Shown piece by piece: positions 25,724 through 35,127 of a stretch of DNA of 64,000 nt. Under the pieces are notes generated by a model. That model did no database searches. It was not told where the DNA came from and saw only the letters and a list, made by a program, of their open reading frames with translations. The position numbers and the translations under genes are program-made. Position 1 is the first letter of the stretch; the number at the start of each line of letters is the position of its first letter. The stretch is from Roseomonas sp. GTDB lineage: Bacteria; Pseudomonadota; Alphaproteobacteria; Acetobacterales; Acetobacteraceae. The stretch is taken from contig JAPSLO010000014.1 of assembly GCA_031180725.1 (NCBI GenBank), positions 105,608 through 169,607 on the forward strand, read 5' to 3'.

Positions 25724-27031
25724 ATGACCCCCGCCGGCCGCATCCAGGCGGCGATCGACCTGTTGGGCGCGGTGGAGGCGGAAGCCCGACGCCCCGCGGA
25801 TGCCATCGCCAATGATTTCTTCCGCACGCGCCGCTACATCGGCAGCGGCGATCGCCGGGCCGTGTCCGAACTCGCCTGGGGCGCGATCCGCCAGCGCATG
25901 CGGCTGGCCTGGCAACTGGAACGGCTCGGCAGCCTCACCGATGCACGCCGCCTGCTGATCGCCCATCTGCTGCTGGTCGAGGGCTGGCCGCCGCAGAAGC
26001 TGGCCGGGCATTTCACTGGCGACCGCTTCGCCCCGGCCCCGCTGGACGCGGCCGAGGTGGAACTTGTCCGCCGCCTGGCGGGCCAGCCCCTGCTGCATCC
26101 GGAGATGCCGCAAGAGGTGCGCCTGAACCTGCCCGGCTGGGCGGCCCAGGGTCTCGCCGCCCGCTTCGGCGAGACCCTGCCGGCAGAGGCTGCCGCCATG
26201 GAAGGCGCCGCCCCGCTCGACCTGCGGGTCAACCTGCTGAAGACGACGCGCGAGGCCGCGCGCCTGGCTCTGGCGGCCGAGGGCATCGCGGCGGAACCGA
26301 CACCCTACTCGCCCTGGGGGCTGCGGGTCGCGGACCGCAAGCCGGTGCTGAACACTGCTGCCTTCAAGGACGGGCTGGTGGAAGTGCAGGACGAGGGCAG
26401 CCAGCTGATCGCCCTGCTGACCGATGCGCGGCCTGGCATGCGCGTGGCGGATTATTGCGCCGGCGCGGCGGGCAAGACGCTGGCACTGGCTGCGGCGATG
26501 GGCAACCGGGGCCATATCGTGGCCTGCGATGTTTCTGCCCCCCGCCTCGAAGGCGCAGCGAAGCGGCTGCGCCGGGCGGGCGTGGACAACGCGGAACGCC
26601 ACCTGCTGGTGCCCGGCGACAAATGGCGCAAGCGGCGGGGCCGCAGCTTCGACCGCGTGCTGGTGGACGCGCCCTGCACCGGCAGCGGCACCTGGCGGCG
26701 CAACCCCGACGCCCGGCTGCGCACCACCGCCCAGGACCTGGCCGAGCTTTCCGCCAAGCAGGCGGCGATCCTTGCGGATGCGTCAGATCTGGTGCGTCCC
26801 GGCGGAAGGCTGGTTTACGCTACCTGCTCGCTCCTGCCGGAGGAGGACGAAATGCAGATCGAGCGTTTCCTCGCTCGCCATCCTGATTTCGTCGCACTGC
26901 CCGCGCCCGCGCTCTGGGCGGGTTTGTGCCCGGCCGTGCCCTGGCCGGCCGAAGGACCCTTCATGGCGCTCTCGCCGGCGCGGCACGGCACGGATGGCTT
27001 CTTCGCCGCCGTGCTGGAGCGCCGGCCATGA
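25724..27031 (+). CDS. rsmB: 16S rRNA m5C methyltransferase, RsmB/NSUN family
   Basis: A 435-aa RNA cytosine-5-methyltransferase. The N-terminal NusB-like helical domain (residues 1-140) and the SAM-binding core are both present: VQDEGSQLIALL, VADYCAGAAGKTLALAAAMG near 242, and the catalytic-cysteine blocks VDAPCTGSGTWRRNPD near 313 and VYATCSLLPEED near 365. It is predicted to methylate C967 of 16S rRNA. ATG 25724 is chosen because the family starts there; 200 bp upstream holds no convincing gene. The stop overlaps the next ATG (ATGA). Confidence 0.93.
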   Translation: MTPAGRIQAAIDLLGAVEAEARRPADAIANDFFRTRRYIGSGDRRAVSELAWGAIRQRMRLAWQLERLGSLTDARRLLIAHLLLVEGWPPQKLAGHFTGDRFAPAPLDAAEVELVRRLAGQPLLHPEMPQEVRLNLPGWAAQGLAARFGETLPAEAAAMEGAAPLDLRVNLLKTTREAARLALAAEGIAAEPTPYSPWGLRVADRKPVLNTAAFKDGLVEVQDEGSQLIALLTDARPGMRVADYCAGAAGKTLALAAAMGNRGHIVACDVSAPRLEGAAKRLRRAGVDNAERHLLVPGDKWRKRRGRSFDRVLVDAPCTGSGTWRRNPDARLRTTAQDLAELSAKQAAILADASDLVRPGGRLVYATCSLLPEEDEMQIERFLARHPDFVALPAPALWAGLCPAVPWPAEGPFMALSPARHGTDGFFAAVLERRP

Positions 27032-27606
27032 TCTGCGTACGCCGCGCCCGCCCCGATGATGCCGCCGGCATCGCGGCCGTGCATGTCGCGGCCTGGCGGA
27101 GCGCCTATGCCGGCATCCTGGACGACAGTTACCTGGCGCAGCTCTCCGAGGCGCGGCTGACGCGCTTCTACCAGCGCGCGATCCTGGACCGTCAGGCCGG
27201 CCATGCGGTCTTCGTCGCCACCGCCGGCGGCGCGGATCAGCCGGGCGACCAGCCCGGACCACAGCCCGCCATCGTGGGCTTCGCCTCCGGCGGACGGGCC
27301 CGACGGCATGGCCTGGCGGATGGCGAGGTGGAAACGCTCTACGTGCTGGATGACTACCGCGAGCGCGGGGTGGGGCGGCGCCTGATGCGGGCCATGGCGG
27401 CGCATCTGCGCGCCATCGGCTGCCAGTCCGTTCTGGTCTGGGTACTGGCCGAGAATCCCTCGCGCTACTTCTACCGCCGCCTGGGCGGGCGGCTGGCCAT
27501 GAGCGAGGGCATCCGCGTGGCCGGGCAGGTGGTGGAACAGACCGCCTATGTTTGGGCTCCCATCGACATCTTGTTGAGTGCGACGGCACCGGTGAAGGAA
27601 GGCTGA
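27028..27606 (+). CDS. GNAT-family N-acetyltransferase
   Basis: A 192-aa acetyltransferase: IRRARPDDAAGI-type start, AWRSAYAGILDD, VETLYVLDDYRERGVGRRLMRAMAAHL (acetyl-CoA loop near 110) and WVLAENPSRYFYRRLGG. An inserted Gly/Gln/Pro-rich loop at about 67-83 is unusual. It is translationally coupled to rsmB by a 4-bp overlap. The substrate is unknown. Confidence 0.88.
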   Translation: MICVRRARPDDAAGIAAVHVAAWRSAYAGILDDSYLAQLSEARLTRFYQRAILDRQAGHAVFVATAGGADQPGDQPGPQPAIVGFASGGRARRHGLADGEVETLYVLDDYRERGVGRRLMRAMAAHLRAIGCQSVLVWVLAENPSRYFYRRLGGRLAMSEGIRVAGQVVEQTAYVWAPIDILLSATAPVKEG

Positions 27607-27665
27607 GGCTTCGGTGGGCTGGCAGGGGCCGCAGCCGGCGCAAGGCCGGCCCCCGCGCGCAGCGC

Positions 27666-27694
27666 TTGCCCTTTGGCGGCGCTTGTGGTCATAG
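27666..27694 (+). promoter_or_regulatory. possible guaA promoter giving a leaderless mRNA
   Basis: TTGCCC (27666-27671), 17-bp spacer, TCATAG (27689-27694). The start site would fall at or next to the ATG at 27701, and there is no Shine-Dalgarno sequence. Confidence 0.35.
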
Positions 27695-27700
27695 CCCGCC

Positions 27701-29284
27701 ATGACGCTCCCCCCCGACGCCCCCGCCGCCGCCCGCCATGAACGGATCCTAATCCTGGATTTCGGCAGCCAGGTGACGCAGCTGATTGCGCGGCGTCTGC
27801 GCGAATCCGGCGTCTATTGTGAGATCTGGCCCTTCAATGCCGCGCCGGAGGACCGCATCCGCGCCTTCGCGCCGAAGGGCGTCATCCTCTCCGGCGGCCC
27901 GGCCAGCGTGACGGAGGGCGAAAGCCCCCGCGCCCCGGACTGCATCTTCGACATGGGGCTTCCCATCCTGGGCATCTGCTACGGCCAGCAGACCATGGCG
28001 CATCAGCTCGGCGGCAAGGTGGAAGGCGGGCATGCGCGTGAATTCGGCCGCGCCTTCATCGATGTCACCGGCGACTGTGCCATCACCAAGGGGCTCTGGG
28101 CACCGGGATCGCGCGAGCAGGTCTGGATGAGCCATGGCGACCGCATCACCGAGCTGCCCCCCGGCTTCCGCGTGGTGGCGAGCAGCGAAGGCGCGCCCTT
28201 CGCGCTGATCGCCAACGACGCGCGCCACTACTACGGCACCATGTTCCACCCGGAAGTGGTGCACACCCCGCATGGCGCGGCGCTGCTGAAGAACTTCACC
28301 CATCTGGTCTGCGGCTGCACCGGCGACTGGACCATGGGCGCCTTCCGCGCGGAGATGATCGAGAAGATCCGCGCCCAGGTGGGCAAAGGCCGCGTGGTAT
28401 GCGGCCTGTCCGGTGGCGTGGATTCCAGCGTCGCCGCGGTGCTGATCCACGAAGCCATCGGCGATCAGCTTACCTGCATCTTCGTGGACCACGGGCTGAT
28501 GCGCGCCGGCGAGGCGGAGCAGGTGGTCTCCACCTTCCGCGACCGCTTCAACATCCGCCTGGTGCACCGCGATGCCAGCGACTTGTTCCTCGGCCAGCTC
28601 AGCGGCGTGACGGACCCGGAGGCGAAGCGGAAAACCATCGGCCGGCTGTTCATCGAGGTCTTCGAAGAGGAGCAGAACAAGATCGGCGGCGCCGACTTCC
28701 TGGCGCAGGGCACGCTCTATCCCGACGTGATCGAAAGCGTCAGCGCCACCGGCGGGCCGAGCGTGACGATCAAGAGCCACCACAATGTCGGCGGCCTACC
28801 GGAAGGCATGCGCATGAAGCTGGTGGAGCCGCTGCGCGAACTGTTCAAGGATGAGGTGCGCGCGCTGGGACGGGAGCTCGGCATTCCCGAGGCGATCGTC
28901 GGCCGCCACCCCTTCCCCGGGCCTGGCTTGGCGATCCGCATTCCCGGCGAGGTGACGCGCGAGAAGGCGGATCTGCTGCGCCAGGTGGACAGCATCTATC
29001 TGGAGGAGATCCGCGCCGCCGGGCTTTACGACGCGATCTGGCAGGCCTTCGCAGTGCTGCTGCCGGTGCGCACCGTGGGCGTCATGGGTGACGGCCGCAC
29101 CTATGACCAGGCCTGCGCGTTGCGGGCCGTGACCTCCACCGATGGCATGACGGCGGATGTCTATCCTTTCGACATGGGCTTCCTGACCCGCGTGTCCAAC
29201 CGCATCGTCAACGAGGTGCGCGGCATCAACCGTGTGACCTACGACATCACCAGCAAGCCGCCCGGCACGATCGAGTGGGAGTGA
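27701..29284 (+). CDS. guaA: GMP synthase (glutamine-hydrolysing)
   Basis: A 527-aa two-domain enzyme that converts XMP to GMP using glutamine and ATP. The class I amidotransferase domain has [14 protein letters not shown] (nucleophile Cys near 89) and MFHPEVVHT near 182. The ATP-pyrophosphatase domain has the P-loop [11 protein letters not shown] near 235. The C-terminal dimerisation domain ends [15 protein letters not shown]. Full length. The TCA cycle gene and guaB are also in the window, but guaB is 24 kb away and not in operon. Confidence 0.97.
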   Translation: MTLPPDAPAAARHERILILDFGSQVTQLIARRLRESGVYCEIWPFNAAPEDRIRAFAPKGVILSGGPASVTEGESPRAPDCIFDMGLPILGICYGQQTMAHQLGGKVEGGHAREFGRAFIDVTGDCAITKGLWAPGSREQVWMSHGDRITELPPGFRVVASSEGAPFALIANDARHYYGTMFHPEVVHTPHGAALLKNFTHLVCGCTGDWTMGAFRAEMIEKIRAQVGKGRVVCGLSGGVDSSVAAVLIHEAIGDQLTCIFVDHGLMRAGEAEQVVSTFRDRFNIRLVHRDASDLFLGQLSGVTDPEAKRKTIGRLFIEVFEEEQNKIGGADFLAQGTLYPDVIESVSATGGPSVTIKSHHNVGGLPEGMRMKLVEPLRELFKDEVRALGRELGIPEAIVGRHPFPGPGLAIRIPGEVTREKADLLRQVDSIYLEEIRAAGLYDAIWQAFAVLLPVRTVGVMGDGRTYDQACALRAVTSTDGMTADVYPFDMGFLTRVSNRIVNEVRGINRVTYDITSKPPGTIEWE

Positions 29285-29290
29285 TCCTCG

Positions 29291-29323
29291 TCCGTCCCAG
29301 CGCCATCCGGACGCTGGGACGGA
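29291..29323 (+). terminator. terminator-like hairpin after guaA
   Basis: A perfect 12-bp stem: TCCGTCCCAGCG (29291-29302) and CGCTGGGACGGA (29312-29323), with a 9-nt loop. It begins 7 bp after the guaA stop. No U-tract follows. Confidence 0.6.
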
Positions 29324-29396
29324 ATGAGAACTGATGCTGCCGGCGCTCAGGGGGCCGAGTGACCTTCAGCGCCTGGCACAGGCCTGCCGTTGATGG

Positions 29397-30275
29397 TCAT
29401 GACTGCCCTCCGGCCAGCTTGTCCTGCGTCCTTGTCTCGAAATCGCTGGCGTCGTGACGCTCGTGAAGCTGGCTGGAAGGCTCGCCGGATGTCCGGTTGA
29501 CCTTGCGGCCGCGCTGCACGGCAGGGCGCGCGAAGATCTGGTCCGCCCAGCGGATGACGTTCCTGTACTCGTGAACCGAGAGGAACTCGGCCGCACCATA
29601 CAGCCAGCCCTTCACCAGGCCGCCATACCAGGGCCAGATCGCCATATCGGCAATCGTGTATTCGCGACCGGCGACGAACTCGTTGTCGGCCAGGTGGCGG
29701 TCAAGCACATCGAGCTGCCGCTTGACCTCCATCGCATACCGATTGATCGGATATTCGAGCTTGGCAGGCGCGTAGGCGTAGAAATGGCCGAAGCCGCCGC
29801 CGAGGAAGGGCGCGGAGCCCATCTGCCAGAACAACCAGGAAAGCGTTTCGGCGCGCGCGGGCTGCTCCCTGGGCAGGAAAGCGCCGAACTTCTCCGCCAG
29901 ATACATCAGGATCGCGCCGGATTCGAAGACGCGGATCGGCGTTGGTCCGCTGCGGTCCATCAGCGCCGGGATCTTCGAGTTGGGATTGACCTCGACGAAG
30001 CCGGAGCCGAACTGCTCGCCTTCGCCGATCCTGATCAGCCAGGCGTCGTATTCGGCGCCGGTGTGGCCAAGCGCCAGAAGCTCCTCCAGCATGATGGTGA
30101 CCTTCTGGCCGTTCGGCGTGCCCAGCGAGTAGAGCTGCAAGGGATGCCGGCCGACGGGCAGCGTCTTCTCATGCGTCGCACCGGCAATCGGCCGGTTGAT
30201 GTTGGCGAACTGGCCGCCACTGGCCTTGTCCCAGGTCCAGACCTTCGGCGGGACGTACTCGGTGTTATCGGTCAT
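29397..30275 (-). CDS. yghU: YghU-type glutathione transferase / disulfide-bond oxidoreductase
   Basis: A 292-aa nu-class GST. The thioredoxin-like N-terminal domain has LPVGRHPLQLYSLGTPNGQKVTIMLEEL (40-67), with the YSLGTPNGQ of YghU/YfcG that binds two glutathiones, and VNPNSKIPAL. The helical domain has FGHFYAYAP and EYTIADMAIWPWYGGL. Length and motifs match E. coli YghU. It has GSH-dependent peroxidase/disulfide reductase activity in the cytoplasm. ATG 30275 has GGAGAG upstream; the in-frame extension further upstream looks non-coding. Confidence 0.93.
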   Translation of the reverse strand: MTDNTEYVPPKVWTWDKASGGQFANINRPIAGATHEKTLPVGRHPLQLYSLGTPNGQKVTIMLEELLALGHTGAEYDAWLIRIGEGEQFGSGFVEVNPNSKIPALMDRSGPTPIRVFESGAILMYLAEKFGAFLPREQPARAETLSWLFWQMGSAPFLGGGFGHFYAYAPAKLEYPINRYAMEVKRQLDVLDRHLADNEFVAGREYTIADMAIWPWYGGLVKGWLYGAAEFLSVHEYRNVIRWADQIFARPAVQRGRKVNRTSGEPSSQLHERHDASDFETRTQDKLAGGQS

Positions 30276-30636
30276 GACGCGCTCTCCTGAAGCCCGGCTC
30301 ACGCGGCGACGGGCCGTTGGAGGGGAAAAGGGTGCGCCTGGTCTCCTCGTCAATAACCCGCGTGAACGAATGCTCCTTCCCGAGTTCGCGTGCACAAGCG
30401 ACGGCGAGCTGGGATCGACAGCTCCAGATACCTGCACGGCGTCGGCAAAGGCCTTCCTGAGGGCATTGTGGGTGCGCCTCACCTGCCCTGCCCGATTCAC
30501 ATCCGCCGCGCGCGGCAGACTCGGAAATGATGGCGCGCGCGGATGCCGGTTCCGCCGTCCTGCGCCCCCGGGCGCGTCGCGAGCGGCGTTCGAACTCGCC
30601 TTTGTTCGGTGCGCCGATCAGGCCTAGCCAGGTCCG
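30276..30636. other. 361-bp intergenic region
   Basis: Between yghU (minus) and the end of the propeller gene (minus). Both flanking genes read leftward, so it contains the yghU promoter and the terminator of the regulator operon. Weak frames exist on both strands but none has a ribosome site or a recognisable protein. Confidence 0.45.
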
Positions 30637-31302
30637 CTATCGGGTGCCGTCCGTCGCGGCACCACGTCGCGGCCGCCGGACGACTCTTACCTTTCCGCTG
30701 CTCCCGCCGCCGCAGAAGAACCGGTCTCTCCCGTCGGATTCCAATCCCGACACGCCAGCGCCAGGCGGCATCTCCAGGCTCTCCAGCAACTCCCCCGTCC
30801 GGGGATCGACTCGCCGGACGTCGCTCTCCTCGCCCTCCCAGGTGCCGTGCCAGAGTTCGCCATCAACCCAGGTGACGCCGGTGACGACGCGGTTGGATTC
30901 AATGGTGCGGAGGATCGCGCCCGTCTGCGGATCCACCTGGTGGATCTTCCGATCGCGATACTGCCCGACCCAGAGCGTTCCTTCGGCCCAGGCGAGACCT
31001 GAATCGCCCCCGCCGGGCGCGGGAATGGAGGCAAGGACCTGCCCAGTCGCCGGATCGATCTTCTGGATGCGTCCCTCGGCGATCTGGAACAGGTGGCGGC
31101 CGTCGAAGGCCGTGCCGGCATGGGCCGCGGCATCGATCGAACGCAGCACCTCGCCGCTTGCGGGGTCGAGGGCGTTCAGCCGGTCGCCGGATGCGAACCA
31201 GACGCATCGGCCGTCGAAGGTGACCCCGTGCACCTGCTCCGCACCGGCAAAGGGGCCGTATTCCCGGAGGATTTCGGCCCGTGAGGTCTTCGTGCTGCTC
31301 AT
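30637..31302 (-). CDS. beta-propeller (glutamine-cyclotransferase/YncE-like) protein
   Basis: A 221-aa protein made of repeated propeller blades with the pattern VWFASGDRLNALDPASGEVL, LFQIAEGRIQKIDPATGQVL, LWVGQYRDRKIHQVDPQTGAIL and RVDPRTGELLESLEMP. That is four blades, so a short or dimerising propeller. There is no signal peptide. The fold resembles YncE/Vgb/SMP-30-like proteins; catalysis is unproven. It starts 9 bp after the stop of the two-domain regulator gene, so both form an operon facing away from DUF899. Confidence 0.75.
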   Translation of the reverse strand: MSSTKTSRAEILREYGPFAGAEQVHGVTFDGRCVWFASGDRLNALDPASGEVLRSIDAAAHAGTAFDGRHLFQIAEGRIQKIDPATGQVLASIPAPGGGDSGLAWAEGTLWVGQYRDRKIHQVDPQTGAILRTIESNRVVTGVTWVDGELWHGTWEGEESDVRRVDPRTGELLESLEMPPGAGVSGLESDGRDRFFCGGGSSGKVRVVRRPRRGAATDGTR

Positions 31303-31311
31303 GCCGCCGTC

Positions 31312-32532
31312 CTAGTCACCTGGCAGCGGCCCCGGGAGTAACAAGCTTGTCGCGACTCCCGGCAGCGGTCCGGCTGTCCAGCGCCGTGCCGGCCCGCGGC
31401 CGAAGGCCCGCACCTTGCCGACCGCGGCAAGCGAGTCGAGCGCCCGTTGCACGCTCCGCTGGCTCGTCGCCAGCGCAAGCGCCAGGGCGGAACTCGACCA
31501 GGCTTCGCCATCCGCAAGCAAGGCCAGCACCTCCGCATATTCTCCCTCAACAGGCGGGGCCAGCACGACGATCCCGCAGGCGTGACGCGGCACCAACGCA
31601 AAGCCCTGCGGCGTCGCGCCCACACTGGCCAGGCCCCGAAGCGCCGCGCGCAGCCGTCCGATCTCCACGCGCAGGCGCGCGCGATGCGACTCATCGGCCT
31701 GCCTCGCCCGGAACGCGCGTGCGACGAGCACCTCTCTCGGGACGTCGCCGGGCCACGCCTCCCCCAGCGCGCGCGCCAAAGCGAACAGCACCGGCCGCGT
31801 GGTAAGCGGGACCACTGTGCCAGTGTCCCGCACGACGTGACGACAGGCATCCACGACGAGCGCCCCTGACGCCGGCAGCGCCTCCACCTCCTCAAGCCGA
31901 ACCGGGCGCTCCGTGCCATGCGCGAGGAGGCGCGCCGCCGGCGCCTCCAGCAGGCGGGCGGCGCTCTCGACCTCCGCCATCAGCGCCGGGATGCCGGCGC
32001 GGCGTGCTGCCTGCTCCGCCGCCACGAGCGCCGCGCGTGCGGTTTTCGTCCGCAGGCGGCGCATGGCGATGCCCGCGACGACCAGTTCATGCGCCGCCCT
32101 GGAGGCCGGCGGGAACGGTGCCGGGTCAAGCCGGGCGAGCGCCGCCTCCGCCTCCCCGAGGCGACCGACCAGCAGAAGACGCCGAACCTCTAGATGCCGC
32201 GCATGGGCGGCGTTCAGCCAGTCACCCCCTGTCTCGAGCGTTGCCCGCGCCATGTCGAGCGCCTTCGCGGGCCAGCCCAGGTCGCGCGCGACGAGCGCGA
32301 TCTCGGCCTCCGCGACGATGCATCGGGCCTTGGCGACAGCCTCTCTCGGCCCGAAGGCGCGCGCCGCACGCTGCAGCAGCGCCCTCGCCCGCGCCAGGTC
32401 GCCGAGCCGCGCCATCGCGATGCCGCGCAGCGCAAGCGCAGGCGCATCATCCCGCAGCGCAACATGGTTCAACGCGCGCAGCGGGTCACCGGCGGCCAGC
32501 GCGCGCGCGGCGCCCGCGATCAGCGGGTCCAT
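31312..32532 (-). CDS. transcriptional regulator: helical repeat plus two DNA-binding domains
   Basis: A 406-aa cytoplasmic protein. Residues 1-200 are alanine-rich TPR-like helices (IAMARLGDLARARALLQRAARAF). Residues about 215-325 read as an OmpR-type winged helix (TRPVLFALARALGEAW, RARLRVEIGRLRAALRG, GFALVPRHACGIVV). Residues about 335-390 are a second short HTH (ALALALATSQRSVQRALDSL). It is divergent from the DUF899 gene across a 95-bp region, so it probably controls that gene and the propeller gene behind it. The inducer is unknown. Confidence 0.75.
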   Translation of the reverse strand: MDPLIAGAARALAAGDPLRALNHVALRDDAPALALRGIAMARLGDLARARALLQRAARAFGPREAVAKARCIVAEAEIALVARDLGWPAKALDMARATLETGGDWLNAAHARHLEVRRLLLVGRLGEAEAALARLDPAPFPPASRAAHELVVAGIAMRRLRTKTARAALVAAEQAARRAGIPALMAEVESAARLLEAPAARLLAHGTERPVRLEEVEALPASGALVVDACRHVVRDTGTVVPLTTRPVLFALARALGEAWPGDVPREVLVARAFRARQADESHRARLRVEIGRLRAALRGLASVGATPQGFALVPRHACGIVVLAPPVEGEYAEVLALLADGEAWSSSALALALATSQRSVQRALDSLAAVGKVRAFGRGPARRWTAGPLPGVATSLLLPGPLPGD

Positions 32533-32627
32533 CCGAATCCCGCCAGACTTGTCACTCTCACCCTCCAGCGCTCAGTCCCAATCTGTCCCGTGTCGCACAC
32601 CAACATTACAGCGCGGATGGAGCAAGG

Positions 32628-33413
32628 ATGATGGCTCAGCACAGGACGGGCACACGCGGCGAGTGGCTTTCGGCTCGGCTGGAGTTGCTGGAGGCGGAAA
32701 AGGAGCTCACGCGGCAAGGCGATGAGCTGGCGCGGCGGCGTCAGGCGCTGCCCTGGGTCCGGATCGACAAGGAATACGTCTTTGACACCGAGCAGGGGCC
32801 ACGCTCGCTGCCGGAGCTCTTCGCCGGTCGCTCGCAGCTCTTGGTCTATCACTTCATGTTCGGCGTCGATTACACGGCCGGCTGCCCCTCCTGCTCGATG
32901 ATCGCAGACGGGTTCAACGGATTCTGGGTCCATCTGGCGAACCATGACGTGATGCTCTGCGCGGTTTCGCGGGCGCCGCTGCCCAAGCTGCTGGCCTATC
33001 GGCAGCGGATGGGATGGAGCTTCCCCTGGGTCTCCTCCTATGAGAGCGACTTCAATTCCGACTTCAACGTATGGTTCACCGAAGACCAGCAGCGCGCGGG
33101 AAACATCGACTACAACTACAGGCGCGAAGCCGCCTTCGCCTGGCGCAGAGGCGAGGAAGGTGGCGGCGACAGCGCGGAGGTGAGGATCGCCTCCATGTGC
33201 GGCACCGACCGGGCGACCTTCCAACGGGACAGGCCGGGGATGAGCGCCTTCGTGCTGGAGGACGGCGTCGTCTATCACACCTACTCCGCCTATGCGCGCG
33301 GCCTGGATGCGCTGTGGGGCTCCTATCATTGGCTCGACCGCGCGCCCAAGGGGCGCAACGAAACGGGCGTGTGGTGGCGCCGTCATGACGAGTACGAGCG
33401 CGCAGCGGGATGA
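32628..33413 (+). CDS. DUF899-family thioredoxin-like protein
   Basis: A 261-aa protein of the DUF899 family. The opening is EWLSARLELLEAEKELTRQGDEL; KEYVFDTEQGPRSLPELFAGRSQL follows, then the redox-like motif TAGCPSCSMIADGFNG near 88, and VYHTYSAYARGLDALWGSYHWLD near 210. The fold is thioredoxin-like, with CxxC spaced as CPSC; substrate and partner are unknown. ATG at 32628 or 32631 (GGAG 5 or 8 bp upstream). It is transcribed away from its likely regulator. Confidence 0.88.
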   Translation: MMAQHRTGTRGEWLSARLELLEAEKELTRQGDELARRRQALPWVRIDKEYVFDTEQGPRSLPELFAGRSQLLVYHFMFGVDYTAGCPSCSMIADGFNGFWVHLANHDVMLCAVSRAPLPKLLAYRQRMGWSFPWVSSYESDFNSDFNVWFTEDQQRAGNIDYNYRREAAFAWRRGEEGGGDSAEVRIASMCGTDRATFQRDRPGMSAFVLEDGVVYHTYSAYARGLDALWGSYHWLDRAPKGRNETGVWWRRHDEYERAAG

Positions 33414-33487
33414 GGCGCCGGGCCGCCTCCGCCCGGCGGGCCTCGGCGGCCCGATCGAAACCAGCACCCAGCGTGGAGATCCGACAC

Positions 33488-33658
33488 ATGACGTTCAAAC
33501 GACTCGCGCAGCCGGCCTTCCTCGGCTTGGCGGCGCTGCTCTTCGCCGGCAGCGCACTGGCCGCTGCCTGCTGCGCCCCCAGCTCGGCGGCATGGTCGCC
33601 GATCTGCGGGCAGGCACATGTCGGTTCCGCATCGGGGGCGATGCAGCCGGCCCTTTGA
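33488..33658 (+). CDS. small cysteine-containing secreted peptide (hypothetical)
   Basis: A 56-aa product. The ATG has GGAGA 8 bp upstream. The signal peptide MTFKRLAQPAFLGLAALLFAGSALA ends at an AxA site; the mature part is only about 30 residues with three cysteines (ACCAP and PICGQ). It follows the DUF899 gene by 74 bp and stops just before the convergent flavin-reductase gene. It may be a real small secreted protein or a truncated larger one. No family recognised. Confidence 0.5.
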   Translation: MTFKRLAQPAFLGLAALLFAGSALAAACCAPSSAAWSPICGQAHVGSASGAMQPAL

Positions 33659-33664
33659 CCGGCC

Positions 33665-34228
33665 TCAGTCCAGGATCTCCGGCCGGAACATGGCGCGGCG
33701 GCTGATGGTGCGGCCCGCCACCATGAAGACGCCCTCCCCGGTATAGTGCAGGGTCTCCGGGCGTTTCGGTGTGGGCGCGACATGCGCCTTCACCACCTGG
33801 AAGATGAAGAAGTTGTAGCGGTTGACCAGCGCGGCGTCATGCAAGCGGCATTCGAAGCTGGCGTGGCATTCGCGGATGAGTGGAGCGCTGACCTCCGTGG
33901 CCTCTTCCGGCGTCAGGCCGAAGGTGGCGAACTTGTCGATCTCGGCGCCGGTTGTGTTGCCGATGCGCACCACGGTATCCGTCAGCGCCGTGGTGGGCAG
34001 GTTGATCACGCATTCGCGGCTCTCGCGGATCATGCGGAAGCTGTGGTTGCCGGCGGATATCATCAGCCCCACCAGGGAAGGCGCGAATTCCAGTACCGTG
34101 TGCCAGCCCAGCGTCATGACGTTCGCCTGCCCGCGCCAGCGGGAGGAGATGAGCAGGATCGGTCCCGGCTCCAGGTAGCGGCGCACCTGCGCCACGGGAA
34201 AATCGCGCTTTCGTGGGTGGCGAGGCAT
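33665..34228 (-). CDS. flavin reductase-like (FMN-binding split-barrel) protein
   Basis: A 187-aa protein of the flavin-reductase-like family: LLISSRWRGQANVMTLGWH, VGLMISAGNHSFRMIRESRECVINLP (residues 53-78) and FECRLHDAALVNRYNFFIFQVV. This is the FMN-binding split barrel of NAD(P)H:flavin reductases of two-component systems. It acts in the cytoplasm. An oxygenase partner is not adjacent. The ribosome site AGGAG lies very close to the ATG. Confidence 0.85.
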   Translation of the reverse strand: MPRHPRKRDFPVAQVRRYLEPGPILLISSRWRGQANVMTLGWHTVLEFAPSLVGLMISAGNHSFRMIRESRECVINLPTTALTDTVVRIGNTTGAEIDKFATFGLTPEEATEVSAPLIRECHASFECRLHDAALVNRYNFFIFQVVKAHVAPTPKRPETLHYTGEGVFMVAGRTISRRAMFRPEILD

Positions 34229-34383
34229 GCCATTCTCCTGCGCTGTGCAAACCGGCCGAGCAGGACGCGTTCCTAGCGATCCGGTTCCACCCTGGCGCGC
34301 GGCCCGGGGCCTGCTGTAGGCTGTGCCAGGAAGGACACGCCAGGTGCGTCCGCCGCAGCGTCCGTCGCCGGCGCGGGAAATCC

Positions 34384-35124
34384 ATGCGAATTGCCATCTT
34401 CTCCGACATCCATGCCAACCGGGAAGCCTTCGAAGCCTGCCTGGAGGACAGCGCGCGCCGCGGGGCGGAGCGCATCGTGCTGCTGGGCGATCTGGTGGGC
34501 TATGGTGCCGATCCCGCCTGGGTGGTCTGGCGCGCGATGGAACTGGCCAGCCAGGGCGCCATCGTCATCAAGGGCAATCACGACGAGGCCGCGGTGACCA
34601 ACCGCGGCGGCATGAACCCGGATGCCGCGGCCGCCGTGGAATGGACCCGCCACGCGCTCGATGCGGAGGCAAAGGCCTTCCTGAAGGCCCTGCCGCTGGA
34701 AGTGGAGGAGGAGGATCGCCTCTTCGTCCATGCCGACCCGGCCGACCCGGCGAAATGGAACTACATCCTGGACGCCGAGGATGCGCGCCGCGGTCTGGAC
34801 GGCACCCATGCGCGCGTCGTGCTCTGCGGCCACGTGCATGTGCCGGCGCTGTATGGGCTGACGGCGGCCGCCAAGCTGGTCAGCTTCCGGCCGGTGGCGG
34901 AGGTGCCCATCCCGCTGCTGCGGCCGCGCCGTTGGCTGGCCGTGCTGGGCGCGGTGGGACAGCCGCGGGATGGCGACCCGGCCGCCGCTTACTCCATGCT
35001 GGACGAGGCGGCGAACGAGATCACCCTGCTGCGCGTGCCCTACGATGCCGTCACGACGGCGGAAAAGGTGCGCGCCGCCGGCCTGCCGCCCAGTCTGGCC
35101 ACGCGGCTGCTGCGGGGGCGCTGA
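34384..35124 (+). CDS. metallophosphoesterase (calcineurin-like)
   Basis: A 246-aa phosphoesterase with all five metal motifs: FSDIHANREAF (6-16), LLGDLVGYGADP near 34, KGNHDEAAV near 62, LFVHADPADP near 115, and LCGHVHVP near 147. It is of the small prokaryotic MPE type that includes diadenosine-tetraphosphatase- and protein-phosphatase-like enzymes. Three bp separate it from the Ser/Thr kinase, so it may dephosphorylate the kinase or its targets; that is inference. Confidence 0.88.
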   Translation: MRIAIFSDIHANREAFEACLEDSARRGAERIVLLGDLVGYGADPAWVVWRAMELASQGAIVIKGNHDEAAVTNRGGMNPDAAAAVEWTRHALDAEAKAFLKALPLEVEEEDRLFVHADPADPAKWNYILDAEDARRGLDGTHARVVLCGHVHVPALYGLTAAAKLVSFRPVAEVPIPLLRPRRWLAVLGAVGQPRDGDPAAAYSMLDEAANEITLLRVPYDAVTTAEKVRAAGLPPSLATRLLRGR

Positions 35125-35127
35125 AAC

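Noticed and set aside
25515..25727. 70-codon frame starting at the permease stop
   Set aside because: Composition changes abruptly, no ribosome site and no conserved pattern; treated as intergenic.
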